Positions 1 to 6,140 of a DNA stretch of 9,877 nucleotides are shown here, piece after piece. The notes beneath the pieces were generated by a model that was not told the DNA's origin, did no database searches, and was given only the letters and a program-made list of their open reading frames with translations. The position numbers and the translations under genes were made by a program. Source of the DNA: Smithella sp. ME-1 (GTDB lineage: Bacteria; Desulfobacterota; Syntrophia; Syntrophales; Smithellaceae); the NCBI GenBank assembly GCA_000495415.1, contig AWGX01000796.1, forward strand, positions 1-9,877, given 5' to 3'. Within the stretch, counting starts at the first letter, position 1. The number at the start of each line of letters is the position of its first letter.

Positions 1-14
1 CCCGATGCATCGGG
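1..14. repeat. Perfect GC-rich palindrome at the left edge
   Basis: CCCGATGCATCGGG is identical to its own reverse complement over 14 bases and is cut by the window edge. A closely similar palindrome (ATCCCGAC-TC-GTCGGGAT) lies at 9505-9522. Both stand just before copies of the stem-loop repeat family, so this is probably one module of a composite intergenic repeat. Confidence 0.6.
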
Positions 15-23
15 ATTGGAAAG

Positions 24-73
24 TTCGACTAAAAAACTTTAATGCGCATCGCTTTTAAAGTTTGAGTCTTATT
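24..73. repeat. Stem-loop repeat, copy A
   Basis: The element starts TTCGAC and ends GAGTCTTATTA. A perfect 9-bp inner stem joins AAACTTTAA (34-42) to TTAAAGTTT (55-63) around a 12-nt loop. An outer 4-bp helix pairs GACT (27-30) with AGTC (65-68). The flanks and the TCGCTTTT loop motif match copies B, C and D, while the stem arms differ in sequence yet still pair. It runs directly into copy B. Confidence 0.55.
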
Positions 74-123
74 ACGTCCAGCAAGTTTCAGTACGTTTCG
101 TTTCTAAAACTTGGGACTCATTA
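72..123. repeat. Stem-loop repeat, copy B
   Basis: The inner stem is CAAGTTT (82-88) with AAACTTG (107-113), enclosing an 18-nt loop. The outer helix is GTCC (76-79) with GGAC (114-117). By eye about three quarters of its bases match copy D (9555-9606). At the inner stem T-A here is C-G in copy D, a paired change. It ends CTCATTA six bases before the ompA terminator stem. Confidence 0.65.
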
Positions 124-129
124 CAATAT

Positions 130-161
130 AAAAAAGGGCGCCATTCACGGCGCCCTTTTTT
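130..161. terminator. Bidirectional intrinsic terminator after the OmpA gene
   Basis: AAAAAAGGGCGCC (130-142) pairs perfectly with GGCGCCCTTTTTT (149-161) over 13 bp with a 6-nt loop. The GC core plus A-tract and T-tract give a U-run on either strand. It lies 20 nt past the stop codon of the leftward OmpA-family gene and is its natural terminator. It would also stop rightward transcription entering from the left edge. Confidence 0.9.
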
Positions 162-181
162 ATTTAGTAAATTTTAATAAA

Positions 182-1633
182 TTATTTCCTCAGTTCCTGA
201 ACTTCCAGATGAACCTCAACACGACGGTTCTTAATTCTTCCTTCCTCAGTATCATTGCCGGCTATGGGCTTGGTAAGGCCGAATCCGACAGCTTTAAGAC
301 GTTTTGGATCAATATCTTCCATTTCGATCAGGGACTTCTTGATCGATTCAGCTCTTTTCCTCGAAAGTTCAAGGTTATATTGCGCCGATGCTATATTACA
401 AGTGTGTCCTTCGATAGTCGCTTTCAAGTTCGGATGTTTTTTCATGAAATCAGCAAGTTTTTTGATTTCGCCGTAGTATTCCGACTTGATATCCCACTTT
501 TTGTAATCGAATTGAACCATTAGTGTTATAACGGCCGTAATAGGACAACCGTTTTTATCAACTTTTGCAACTTCGGGTGTATCAGGACATTTATCCAGAC
601 AGTCAGGCACACCATCTTTATCTGAATCTACAGGGCATCCATTTTCATCTACGGCACAGCCCGGAGGTGTATTGGGACATTTATCCAGCCCGTCACACAC
701 GCCATCCTTGTCCGAATCCTTAGGGCATCCATTTTCATCTACTACGCATCCCAGCGGAGTATCGGGGCACTTATCTCTACCGTCGCACACGCCGTCCTTA
801 TCTGAATCCACAGGGCATCCATTTTCATCTACAACACAACCCTCCGGTGTGTCAGGACACTTATCACAACCGTCGCACACGCCATCCTTATCCGAATCAG
901 TGGGACAACCATCAGCATCGACGATGCAACACTCAGGTACATTTTGACACTTCTTAACAGGTACCGGCTCTGGTGGAGGTGGAGGCGGAGGCGGAACAAG
1001 CTTCACACCACCAAAGTGATAATTCAGACCGACCGAAAGAATGTGATCTCCCAATGTAGCGTCTCCTCCGGGGGTTTTACATTCGGTAAAGAAGTAGCGG
1101 TATCCAAAATCGATGGACAAACTGGGGATGATTTCCAGGTTTATTCCGGCTATTCCCTGTACAGCGTAATTATTAAAGGATTCATCTAATGACCCTCCGG
1201 CTATTTCACCCATTGACCAACCTGCACCCAGTCCAATGTAGGGTCGAATCATTCCTTCCGGATACCTTAATAAAAGATTGACCATCAGGTTGTTTGATTT
1301 ATAGTATTCAGTTCCTGGTTCATAGACATCCTGGTCGTGGAGATACATATACTCCAATTCGGCAGCCAACCATCTTACGGGAAAGATATAACCGGCTTTG
1401 ACTCCGGCCGCCCAACTGTTGTTGAGCTTAATTGACGGCCCATTGTCCACCTTAAGTTCATCAGGTACGACAAAACCACCGAAAACTCCAACATAGAACG
1501 GATTGTAAATTTCAACCGGTTCTTTCGTGGCATTAATGGTTTCTGCCGATGATGTAAAAGGTGAAAAAGTTAAAAGAAAAATTGTTACTATACTCAAAAC
1601 GATAACGACAAAAGGATAAGAAACTCTCTTCAC
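182..1633 (-). CDS. OmpA-family outer-membrane protein with TSP3 repeats
   Basis: A 483-residue outer-membrane protein likely to tie the outer membrane to peptidoglycan. Residues 1-30 form a signal peptide (KR, long hydrophobic core, cleavage near SSA-E). Residues about 42-209 look like an eight-stranded beta-barrel of the OmpA/OMP_b-brl type, ending in LNYHFGG. A poly-proline hinge (214-226) follows. Residues 246-365 are four exact 30-residue thrombospondin type-3 units, each with a calcium-type DSDKDG motif and several cysteines. Residues about 370-478 are an OmpA C-terminal domain with YNLELSRKRA. The usual diaminopimelate-contacting Asp after GHT is Cys412 here. The start is GTG at 1633, chosen because AGGAGGA sits 6 nt upstream and the signal peptide begins there. 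It appears monocistronic, with its own promoter and terminator. Specific function beyond the family is not known. Confidence 0.92.
   Translation of the reverse strand: MKRVSYPFVVIVLSIVTIFLLTFSPFTSSAETINATKEPVEIYNPFYVGVFGGFVVPDELKVDNGPSIKLNNSWAAGVKAGYIFPVRWLAAELEYMYLHDQDVYEPGTEYYKSNNLMVNLLLRYPEGMIRPYIGLGAGWSMGEIAGGSLDESFNNYAVQGIAGINLEIIPSLSIDFGYRYFFTECKTPGGDATLGDHILSVGLNYHFGGVKLVPPPPPPPPEPVPVKKCQNVPECCIVDADGCPTDSDKDGVCDGCDKCPDTPEGCVVDENGCPVDSDKDGVCDGRDKCPDTPLGCVVDENGCPKDSDKDGVCDGLDKCPNTPPGCAVDENGCPVDSDKDGVPDCLDKCPDTPEVAKVDKNGCPITAVITLMVQFDYKKWDIKSEYYGEIKKLADFMKKHPNLKATIEGHTCNIASAQYNLELSRKRAESIKKSLIEMEDIDPKRLKAVGFGLTKPIAGNDTEEGRIKNRRVEVHLEVQELRK
539..898 (-). repeat. Four 90-bp tandem repeats inside the OmpA-family gene
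   Basis: Four in-frame 90-bp units encode the TSP3 segments (residues 246-365). Between units, long stretches are identical in DNA, for example AGGGCATCCATTTTCATCTA recurring at 90-bp spacing three times. Such identity suggests recent duplication or gene conversion, so unit number may vary between strains. The last unit is more diverged and has fewer cysteines. Confidence 0.9.
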
Positions 1634-1639
1634 AAAAAA

Positions 1640-1648
1640 TCCTCCTTT
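1640..1648 (-). promoter_or_regulatory. Ribosome binding site deciding the GTG start
   Basis: On the minus strand AAAAGGAGGA lies about six bases before GTG at 1633. This near-perfect Shine-Dalgarno sequence fixes the GTG as the start. No in-frame ATG nearby has comparable support. Confidence 0.8.
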
Positions 1649-1683
1649 TCAACAAAGCATTTAAAACTCTTACATTTTTTTGA

Positions 1684-1712
1684 TTTATATATGATAAAAA
1701 ATTAAAAGTAAA
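1684..1712 (-). promoter_or_regulatory. Candidate sigma-70 promoter of the OmpA-family gene
   Basis: On the minus strand TTTACT (1707-1712) and TATAAA (1684-1689) are separated by 17 nt. The region is extremely AT-rich, so chance matches are likely. Its place about 50 nt ahead of the GTG start is sensible. Between 1713 and 1826 I see only AT-rich sequence and no convincing terminator for tupC. Confidence 0.4.
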
Positions 1713-1826
1713 TATAAAATTTCTATATTGGAAATATTCATTTTTTACCACACATATGTAGTATTAAATAAATTATTTCAATATCTTAAATTTTTTACTG
1801 AATGTTTCAATAAATCTTTAAAATAA

Positions 1827-2918
1827 CTACTTTTCCCTGTGGATGACGTGAACAGAGGTCGCTTTGAATGAAGCAAGTACCGTACATCCTTGAATTATTC
1901 CTAAATCTTCACAGGAAGTTAAAGTAATATAAGCAATTAAAGGAAAACCACAATCAAGAGTCAACTTGTTAAAAAATCCCTGTCGGATAATTTTGGATAC
2001 TTTTGCCTCAAAAATATTGCGTGCGCTGCTTTTACCTGAACTTTGGTTTAATACGGTAATATTTTCCGGCCTTAAACAACAAAATACTTTTTGACCTGCG
2101 AAATAATCGCCTATTGCTTCTATTTCTTTTCCGTTAACCAAAACAACGATATTCCCTTTTGAGCAATTTTTTACTGTGCCTTCCAGTATCGTTTCGGTTC
2201 CAACGAAATTAGCCACAAATTCAGAATCCGGATGATTGAATACTTCAGCTGTTGTGCCGGACTGTGCTATTTCCCCCTTATTCATAACACTGACATCCTG
2301 TGCCAGACGCAGCGTCTCTTCCCGATCATGCAGTGCCAGCACTGCCGTAATTTTTGTTTCATCGAGTGTGTTCTTCAAATCATCAATAATATTTTCCCGC
2401 GATGGTGGATCAAGTGAATTAAAAGCTTCATCAAGCAGGATAATCTGCGGCTTGATGGCAAAAGCGCGAGCCAGTGAAACTCTTTTTGCTTCCCCTCCGG
2501 AAAGCGCCCGGGCTGATCTTTTTTCCAAATGACTTATTCCAAAATATTCCAGAGCTTTTTGAACTCTGGCTTTTATTTCATCTTTACTAATTTTACGGAA
2601 CTTCAATCCCAGTGCAACATTTTCAAAAACATTGCTGTTCAAAAGCAGCGGTTCCTGAAAAACAACGGATACATTACGGCGCAACATTGCCAGATCAGCC
2701 CTGCTTTCAAGCGGCATTCCCTGAAAATAAAGTTTCCCCTGCTCCGGTTTTAATAAACCCGCCAGCATCAAAAGCAAAGTTGATTTGCCTGCACCGTTCG
2801 GTCCGATTAGCGCCAGAATCCTTCCCTGCCGCACAGCCAATTCAGGAATATCCAATACGGTCACGCCGCCCCGATACAAAATTATATTTTCTATTTTCAT
2901 TAGAGTTTCTTGCTTCAT
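1827..2918 (-). CDS. tupC: Tungstate-type ABC transporter ATP-binding protein
   Basis: A 363-residue ATPase that powers oxyanion import at the cytoplasmic face. Walker A GPNGAGKST is at residues 39-47, the Q-loop Gln at 88, the signature LSGGE at 139-143, Walker B ILLLDE at 159-164, the D-loop SLD at 168-170 and the H-loop His at 197; all are intact. After residue about 240 comes a TOBE/MOP-like region (about 245-360), as in ModC-type ATPases, which may sense the anion or regulate activity. The ATG overlaps the tupB stop as ATGA, implying translational coupling. A second ATG six codons in (2900) is also possible and neither has a strong ribosome binding site. Substrate is inferred from the tupA and tupB neighbours. 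Molybdate is the main alternative. Confidence 0.9.
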   Translation of the reverse strand: MKQETLMKIENIILYRGGVTVLDIPELAVRQGRILALIGPNGAGKSTLLLMLAGLLKPEQGKLYFQGMPLESRADLAMLRRNVSVVFQEPLLLNSNVFENVALGLKFRKISKDEIKARVQKALEYFGISHLEKRSARALSGGEAKRVSLARAFAIKPQIILLDEAFNSLDPPSRENIIDDLKNTLDETKITAVLALHDREETLRLAQDVSVMNKGEIAQSGTTAEVFNHPDSEFVANFVGTETILEGTVKNCSKGNIVVLVNGKEIEAIGDYFAGQKVFCCLRPENITVLNQSSGKSSARNIFEAKVSKIIRQGFFNKLTLDCGFPLIAYITLTSCEDLGIIQGCTVLASFKATSVHVIHREK

Positions 2919-3613
2919 CGGAGATGCTGCCTTTGCTGTATCTGCGTGAGCAGGTAATTAACAATGAAAGAAAGTAAGAGAAGAATAATGCCCAGAGCAA
3001 TGGCAACATCAAAGTTCCCTTTGCCGGTTTCCATAACGGTTGCAGTGGTAAGCACACGTGAGTATCCCTTAATGTTACCGCCGACCATGATGGAAGCTCC
3101 GACTTCGGAAATTACACCCCCGAAACCGGCCATGACCGCCGCCAGTAACGGCAGACGCGCCTCTTTAATCAACACCCACACCATCTGTAAACGGCTTGCT
3201 CCCAGCGAAAGAATCTGCAGGCGCAGATTTGGCGACAGATTTTGAATCGAGGCCAGCGATATACCCATGACAATCGGCGTGGCGATTATTGCCTGGGCAA
3301 TAATAATTGCGGTAGGAGTGTAAAGAATTTCCAGAAAACCGAATGGCCCGTTGCGCCAGATAAGAATTGTTACAAACAAACCGACGACTACCGGCGGCAG
3401 GCCCATACCTGTGTTGATTAAACTGATGACTAATCTTTTTCCATAAAAATTATTCAAAGCAACGGCAGTGCCGATGGAAACACCGATGAAAAGACTGATC
3501 AGCGTGGCTGTCCCTGATATTTTCAAAGACAGCCACGTTATTCCCAATACTTCAGGATCAAAACTAACAATTAACTCAAAAGCCTTTACTATCCCCTGAA
3601 TAATTAGTTCCAC
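2915..3613 (-). CDS. tupB: Tungstate-type ABC transporter permease
   Basis: A 232-residue inner-membrane permease. Five hydrophobic helices are visible at about residues 28-53, 62-86, 100-123, 153-178 and 202-224. The loop GASRLQMVWVLIKEARLPLL (138-157) is the EAA-type motif that docks on the ATPase. This length and helix count fit the TupB/BPD_transp_1 family. The start is GTG at 3613 behind AAAGGTG. Its 3' end overlaps tupC by 4 bp. It is separated from tupA by 144 bp that carry palindromic repeats, unusual inside an operon. Family assignment rests on helices, the EAA loop and context. Confidence 0.9.
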   Translation of the reverse strand: MELIIQGIVKAFELIVSFDPEVLGITWLSLKISGTATLISLFIGVSIGTAVALNNFYGKRLVISLINTGMGLPPVVVGLFVTILIWRNGPFGFLEILYTPTAIIIAQAIIATPIVMGISLASIQNLSPNLRLQILSLGASRLQMVWVLIKEARLPLLAAVMAGFGGVISEVGASIMVGGNIKGYSRVLTTATVMETGKGNFDVAIALGIILLLLSFIVNYLLTQIQQRQHLR

Positions 3614-3627
3614 AAAACACCTTTAAA

Positions 3628-3666
3628 TTCCCTGCCCCTTGTGGGAGGGGATTAAGGGGAAGGGGA
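3628..3666. repeat. REP-like palindrome between tupA and tupB, unit 1
   Basis: C-runs and G-runs alternate: GCCCCTTGTGGGAGGGG followed by ATTAAGGGGAAGGGG. The minus-strand copy can fold by pairing CCCCT with AGGGG and TTCCC with GGGAA. It resembles the CCCCTCCC/GGGAGGGG intergenic palindromes scattered in many bacterial genomes. It ends only a few bases before the tupB ribosome binding site. Confidence 0.6.
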
Positions 3667-3675
3667 AATTTTTTG

Positions 3676-3737
3676 GCCTTCACCCTCGCCCTAACTGTCT
3701 CCCCCGGCATGCGCCAGGCATCGCATAGAGGGAGAGT
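3676..3737. repeat. REP-like palindrome between tupA and tupB, unit 2
   Basis: It contains CACCCTCGCCCTAACTGTCTCCC and, at 3728-3736, GAGGGAGAG. On the minus strand TCTCCC pairs with GGGAGA, and an inner stem pairs ATGCG (3722-3726) with CGCAT (3709-3713). The CACCCTCgCCCTAAC...CTCTCCC layout is that of widespread REP-type intergenic repeats. It lies just past the tupA stop, where it may stabilise tupA mRNA or attenuate tupBC. Confidence 0.6.
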
Positions 3738-3757
3738 TAATTGGAGTTTCCTCGACA

Positions 3758-4633
3758 TTATTTCCCTAAGTCTTCCACTTTTTTACCGGCATCGGGGAAG
3801 AATAATGGAGACCCGTATTTATCAACACCGAATTTTTTGATGATTTCCTGTGTTTTTTTCGAAACCATAAAATTGGCAAAAGCCTTTGCTCCTTCAGCGT
3901 TGGCTTTGGGCCACTTGGCGCTGTTGACTTCTATTACATGATAAATATTCAGCAGTGCCGCATCACCTTCTACCAGTATATCCAATCCCAGAGTTTTCTT
4001 CAAAGCCAGATACGTTCCACGATCGGCCAGTGTGTATCCTTTCTTCTCTGCGGCAACACTTAATGTTTGTCCCATACCCAATCCGGTTTCCTGATACCAT
4101 TTCTGTCCTGCCGGAGTTACTTCCGCTTTTTTCCATAAAGTCTTTTCTTTAGCATGCGTTCCCGAATTATCGCCGCGCGACAAAAACAAACCTTCTGCCT
4201 TGGCGATCATTTTAAATGCTTCCGCAGAAGATTTTACACCTTTGATCTTAGCGGGATCTGCACTTGGACCGACAATGATGAAATCATTATGCATAACCAA
4301 CTGACGGTTTACTCCATATCCTTCTTCAACAAATTTCTTTTCCGCATCCGGCGAATGAACCAGCATGACATCGGCTTCGCCTTTCTCTCCCATCTTCATA
4401 GCCTGACCGGATCCAACCGCAATTGTTTTGACAAAATAACCTGTCTTCTTCTCAAAGATAGGAATCAAAACATCAAGCAGTCCTGTATCCTGAGTGCTGG
4501 TGGTTGTCGCCAGAATAATATTCTTCTGTTTTGGTGCGGCTTTCGCGGCAAAAACATTTGATGCACCAAAAGCAAAAAGTAAAGCTGCTATCATTAACGT
4601 TATTATTACTTTGCTGTTCCTAAAAACTCTCAT
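3758..4633 (-). CDS. tupA: Tungstate-binding periplasmic protein
   Basis: A 291-residue exported solute-binding protein that would deliver tungstate (WO4 2-) to TupBC. Residues 1-29 form a signal peptide ending in VFA-A. The TupA anion-binding motif TTTST is at 43-47, followed by QDTGLL. GSGQAM is at 74-79, NDFIIVGPSADP at 116-127, RGDNSGTH at 153-160 and DRGTYLALK at 204-212, all typical of the TupA family (COG2998-like). The ATG at 4633 has AAAGGAG about 8 nt ahead. It lies 29 nt downstream of a second binding-protein gene in the same operon. Tungstate preference over molybdate is inferred from family, not shown. Confidence 0.92.
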   Translation of the reverse strand: MRVFRNSKVIITLMIAALLFAFGASNVFAAKAAPKQKNIILATTTSTQDTGLLDVLIPIFEKKTGYFVKTIAVGSGQAMKMGEKGEADVMLVHSPDAEKKFVEEGYGVNRQLVMHNDFIIVGPSADPAKIKGVKSSAEAFKMIAKAEGLFLSRGDNSGTHAKEKTLWKKAEVTPAGQKWYQETGLGMGQTLSVAAEKKGYTLADRGTYLALKKTLGLDILVEGDAALLNIYHVIEVNSAKWPKANAEGAKAFANFMVSKKTQEIIKKFGVDKYGSPLFFPDAGKKVEDLGK

Positions 4634-4662
4634 GACATTTCTCCTTTATATAAAATATTTTT

Positions 4663-5517
4663 CTATTTCTTTTGTATTTTCTGCCACTCAACCGAGTTGG
4701 GGAAGAAAAGCGGTGAACCGTATTTATCCTTGCCGAAATCGCGGATAATCAACTGGCCTTTCTTAGGAGAAGTCAGCCATTTAACAAAGGTCTTGGTATC
4801 CTTAGTATTGATCTTAGAGCACTTTTCCTTGTTAACAGGTATCAGAGAAATAAAATTCAAAAGAGCCTCGTCTCCTTCAACCAGTATGGCCAGTTTAATC
4901 TTATCTTTTAATGAAAGATAAGTTGCCCGATCAATAACCGTGTAGGCTTCTTTTTGATCTGTATATTTCAGTGTTGGAGCATTGCCTTCCGCACCCTTTT
5001 CATAAACTATATACCATGAACCGGCAGGCTTTATTCCGGCTTTTGTCCAAAGTTCCATCTCCGCCACATGTGTTCCTGATTTATCCCCACGGCTGATAAA
5101 CAGCGCGCTGCCGTCCATAATCTTCTTTAAAGCTTCCGTTACCGTTTTTATCCCTTTAATTCCCGCCGGATCGGCTGCCGGTCCGACAATCACAAAATCA
5201 TTGTACATAAGAGGGATTCTCTCTGTGCCGAAACCATCGGCAATGAATTTTTCTTCCAGAGATTTAGCGTGAACCAGAACAAGATCAATATTGCATTTCG
5301 TGGCAATATTGAGAGCTGCTCCGGTTCCCGCACCCACGTGACGAACACGGATCCCCGTCTCTTTTTCAAACTGATCTTCCAGAGCGCTGACAATTCCTGC
5401 GTCAATCGGACCAATCGTACTGGATAAGAATATAAATTTATCACCGCTTGCACCCAGTGCCATAGACGACCAGACAAAAATAAGCAAAACTGCCAATTTC
5501 CCGATAAATATTTTCAT
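4663..5517 (-). CDS. Divergent TupA-like binding protein, first gene of the operon
   Basis: A 284-residue paralog of TupA, exported through a signal peptide (1-23). It shares MYNDFVIVGPAADP (104-117), RGDKSGTH (143-150), DRATYLSLK (196-204), ILVEGDEALLN (211-221) and DKYGSPLFFP (264-273). The anion-loop TTTST is replaced by STIGP (33-37), GSGQ by GTGA (64-67), and the GLGMGQTL segment by a different GAEGNAPTL segment. These are positions expected near the bound anion in TupA, so the ligand may not be tungstate. The ATG at 5517 has a strong AAGGAGGA. Being first in the operon it should be the most highly made. It likely shares TupBC with TupA; a sensor or decoy role is possible. Confidence 0.85.
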   Translation of the reverse strand: MKIFIGKLAVLLIFVWSSMALGASGDKFIFLSSTIGPIDAGIVSALEDQFEKETGIRVRHVGAGTGAALNIATKCNIDLVLVHAKSLEEKFIADGFGTERIPLMYNDFVIVGPAADPAGIKGIKTVTEALKKIMDGSALFISRGDKSGTHVAEMELWTKAGIKPAGSWYIVYEKGAEGNAPTLKYTDQKEAYTVIDRATYLSLKDKIKLAILVEGDEALLNFISLIPVNKEKCSKINTKDTKTFVKWLTSPKKGQLIIRDFGKDKYGSPLFFPNSVEWQKIQKK

Positions 5518-5557
5518 TATTAATCCTCCTTATCTTTTAATGCTCATACAATTATTA

Positions 5558-5576
5558 GAGATAATCAGTTTATCTC
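5558..5576. promoter_or_regulatory. Perfect inverted repeat in the tup leader (operator or hairpin)
   Basis: GAGATAATCAGTTTATCTC has 7-bp perfect arms around 5 nt. It lies between the predicted start of transcription and the first tup gene. It looks like a dimeric regulator site, for example of a ModE/TunR-type anion sensor, but no regulator is encoded here. It could also act as a small mRNA hairpin. Confidence 0.5.
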
Positions 5577-5579
5577 AGC

Positions 5580-5592
5580 GACATTGCATGTC
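5580..5592. promoter_or_regulatory. Inverted repeat overlapping the tup -10 box
   Basis: GACAT-TGC-ATGTC is a perfect 5-bp inverted repeat with a 3-nt centre. It overlaps the predicted -10 element (5590-5595), a classic place for a repressor site. Four bases separate it from the inverted repeat at 5558-5576. Confidence 0.45.
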
Positions 5593-5618
5593 ATAAATGA
5601 TATAATAATTAAATTCAA
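5590..5618 (-). promoter_or_regulatory. Candidate promoter of the tup operon
   Basis: On the minus strand TTGAAT (5613-5618) and TATGAC (5590-5595) are spaced by 17 nt. Transcription would begin near 5583, giving a leader of about 65 nt. The match is moderate and the DNA AT-rich, but the two inverted repeats right at and after it support a regulated promoter here. Confidence 0.45.
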
Positions 5619-5673
5619 GCGAATAATGATAGATGATAATTATTTCATAAACAGAAAAGCGATGACAAATTTA

Positions 5674-5702
5674 TTGACCTTACCCTGCAATTTGGGTATT
5701 GA
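5674..5702 (+). promoter_or_regulatory. Weak candidate promoter of the biotin-carrier gene
   Basis: TTGACC (5674-5679) is a good -35 box. The -10 at a 17-nt spacing is only TATTGA (5697-5702). A loose inverted repeat TTGATA (5699-5704) / TATCAA (5716-5721) overlaps the start region. The remaining part of this intergenic stretch shows nothing else clear. Confidence 0.3.
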
Positions 5703-5778
5703 TACAAAATTAATTTATCAACCAAAATATTCAAAATTTCTCGCGTGCTAAAGTAACGGTTAGAAAGGAGATTGTAAA

Positions 5779-5994
5779 ATGAGTATGGAAGTAAAAGCAC
5801 CCATGACCGGAAAAATCGTCAGTATCGTTGTTAATGTGGGAGATCAGGTCAAGGCTGACGATGAAGTCGTCATTATGGATGCCATGAAAATGGAAATCCC
5901 CATATATGCTCCCGATGATGGAACAGTTAAGAAAATAAATGTTAAGGAAGGTGATTCTGTAAAAACGGACCAGGTTTTGGTAATACTTGATTAG
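5779..5994 (+). CDS. Free-standing biotin carboxyl carrier protein
   Basis: A 71-residue protein that is just one biotinyl domain. The hallmark AMKM is at residues 35-38, so Lys37 is the residue biotinylated by BirA. The paired half-repeats (APMTGKIVSIVVNVGDQV at 7-24 and APDDGTVKKINVKEGDSV at 44-61) form the flattened barrel. Such minimal carriers resemble the 1.3S/gamma subunits of transcarboxylases and sodium-pumping decarboxylases without the Ala/Pro-rich leader. AMKM argues for biotin rather than lipoate. AAAGGAGA precedes the ATG at 5779. No carboxylase or carboxyltransferase gene is adjacent, so its partner is encoded elsewhere. It diverges from the tup operon and converges on the ATPase gene. 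Confidence 0.93.
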   Translation: MSMEVKAPMTGKIVSIVVNVGDQVKADDEVVIMDAMKMEIPIYAPDDGTVKKINVKEGDSVKTDQVLVILD

Positions 5995-6048
5995 AGAAAC
6001 TTCTGTCTCTCAATTGCTGGAATCTGTTAAACCTTAATAATTTTTTTG

Positions 6049-6098
6049 CCGAAGTGATAATTAACCGAGATGCCACCACGGTTTAGGCTTTTTTCGGT
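6049..6098. terminator. Possible weak terminator region between convergent genes
   Basis: AACCG (6062-6066) pairs with CGGTT (6078-6082), followed after a few bases by TTTTTT on the plus strand. An outer CCGAA (6049-6053) / TTCGG (6094-6098) pairing can enclose it. The stems are short and the T-run offset, so this is only a plausible end for the biotin-carrier transcript and perhaps for the leftward ATPase transcript. Confidence 0.35.
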
Positions 6099-6140
6099 AT
6101 ACTGCAAATTTTCATTCGACTTGAGCATCAAAAACCTCTG

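Noticed and set aside
62..523. A 153-codon plus-strand frame at the left end
   Set aside because: It runs through the stem-loop repeats, the terminator and the antisense of the OmpA C-terminal domain, and has no ribosome binding site.
539..898. Regularly spaced identical segments that could suggest a CRISPR array
   Set aside because: The units are 90 bp, in frame, and translate to TSP3 motifs; the segments between identical blocks are also similar to each other, unlike spacers.
672..947. A plus-strand reading frame coding for repeated Ser/His/Pro-rich peptide units
   Set aside because: It is the antisense shadow of the 90-bp TSP3 repeats in the leftward OmpA-family gene; it has no ribosome binding site and its repetition is explained by that gene.
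3576..3758. A 60-codon minus-strand frame between tupA and tupB
   Set aside because: It is built from the REP-like palindromes and overlaps the tupB start; no ribosome binding site or protein-like composition.
1827..5517. Molybdate (modABC) rather than tungstate transporter
   Set aside because: The TTTST...RGDxSGTH binding protein and the five-helix permease fit TupABC better than ModA/ModB, although ligand preference is not proved by sequence.
5518..5778. A possible Moco/Tuco riboswitch ahead of the tup operon
   Set aside because: The leader from the predicted start is only about 65 nt and shows one simple hairpin; the multi-helix Moco/Tuco architecture is not visible.
5779..5994. Lipoyl carrier or glycine-cleavage H-like protein
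   Set aside because: The AMKM motif and the size match biotinyl domains; lipoyl domains usually have DKA/DKV around the modified lysine.
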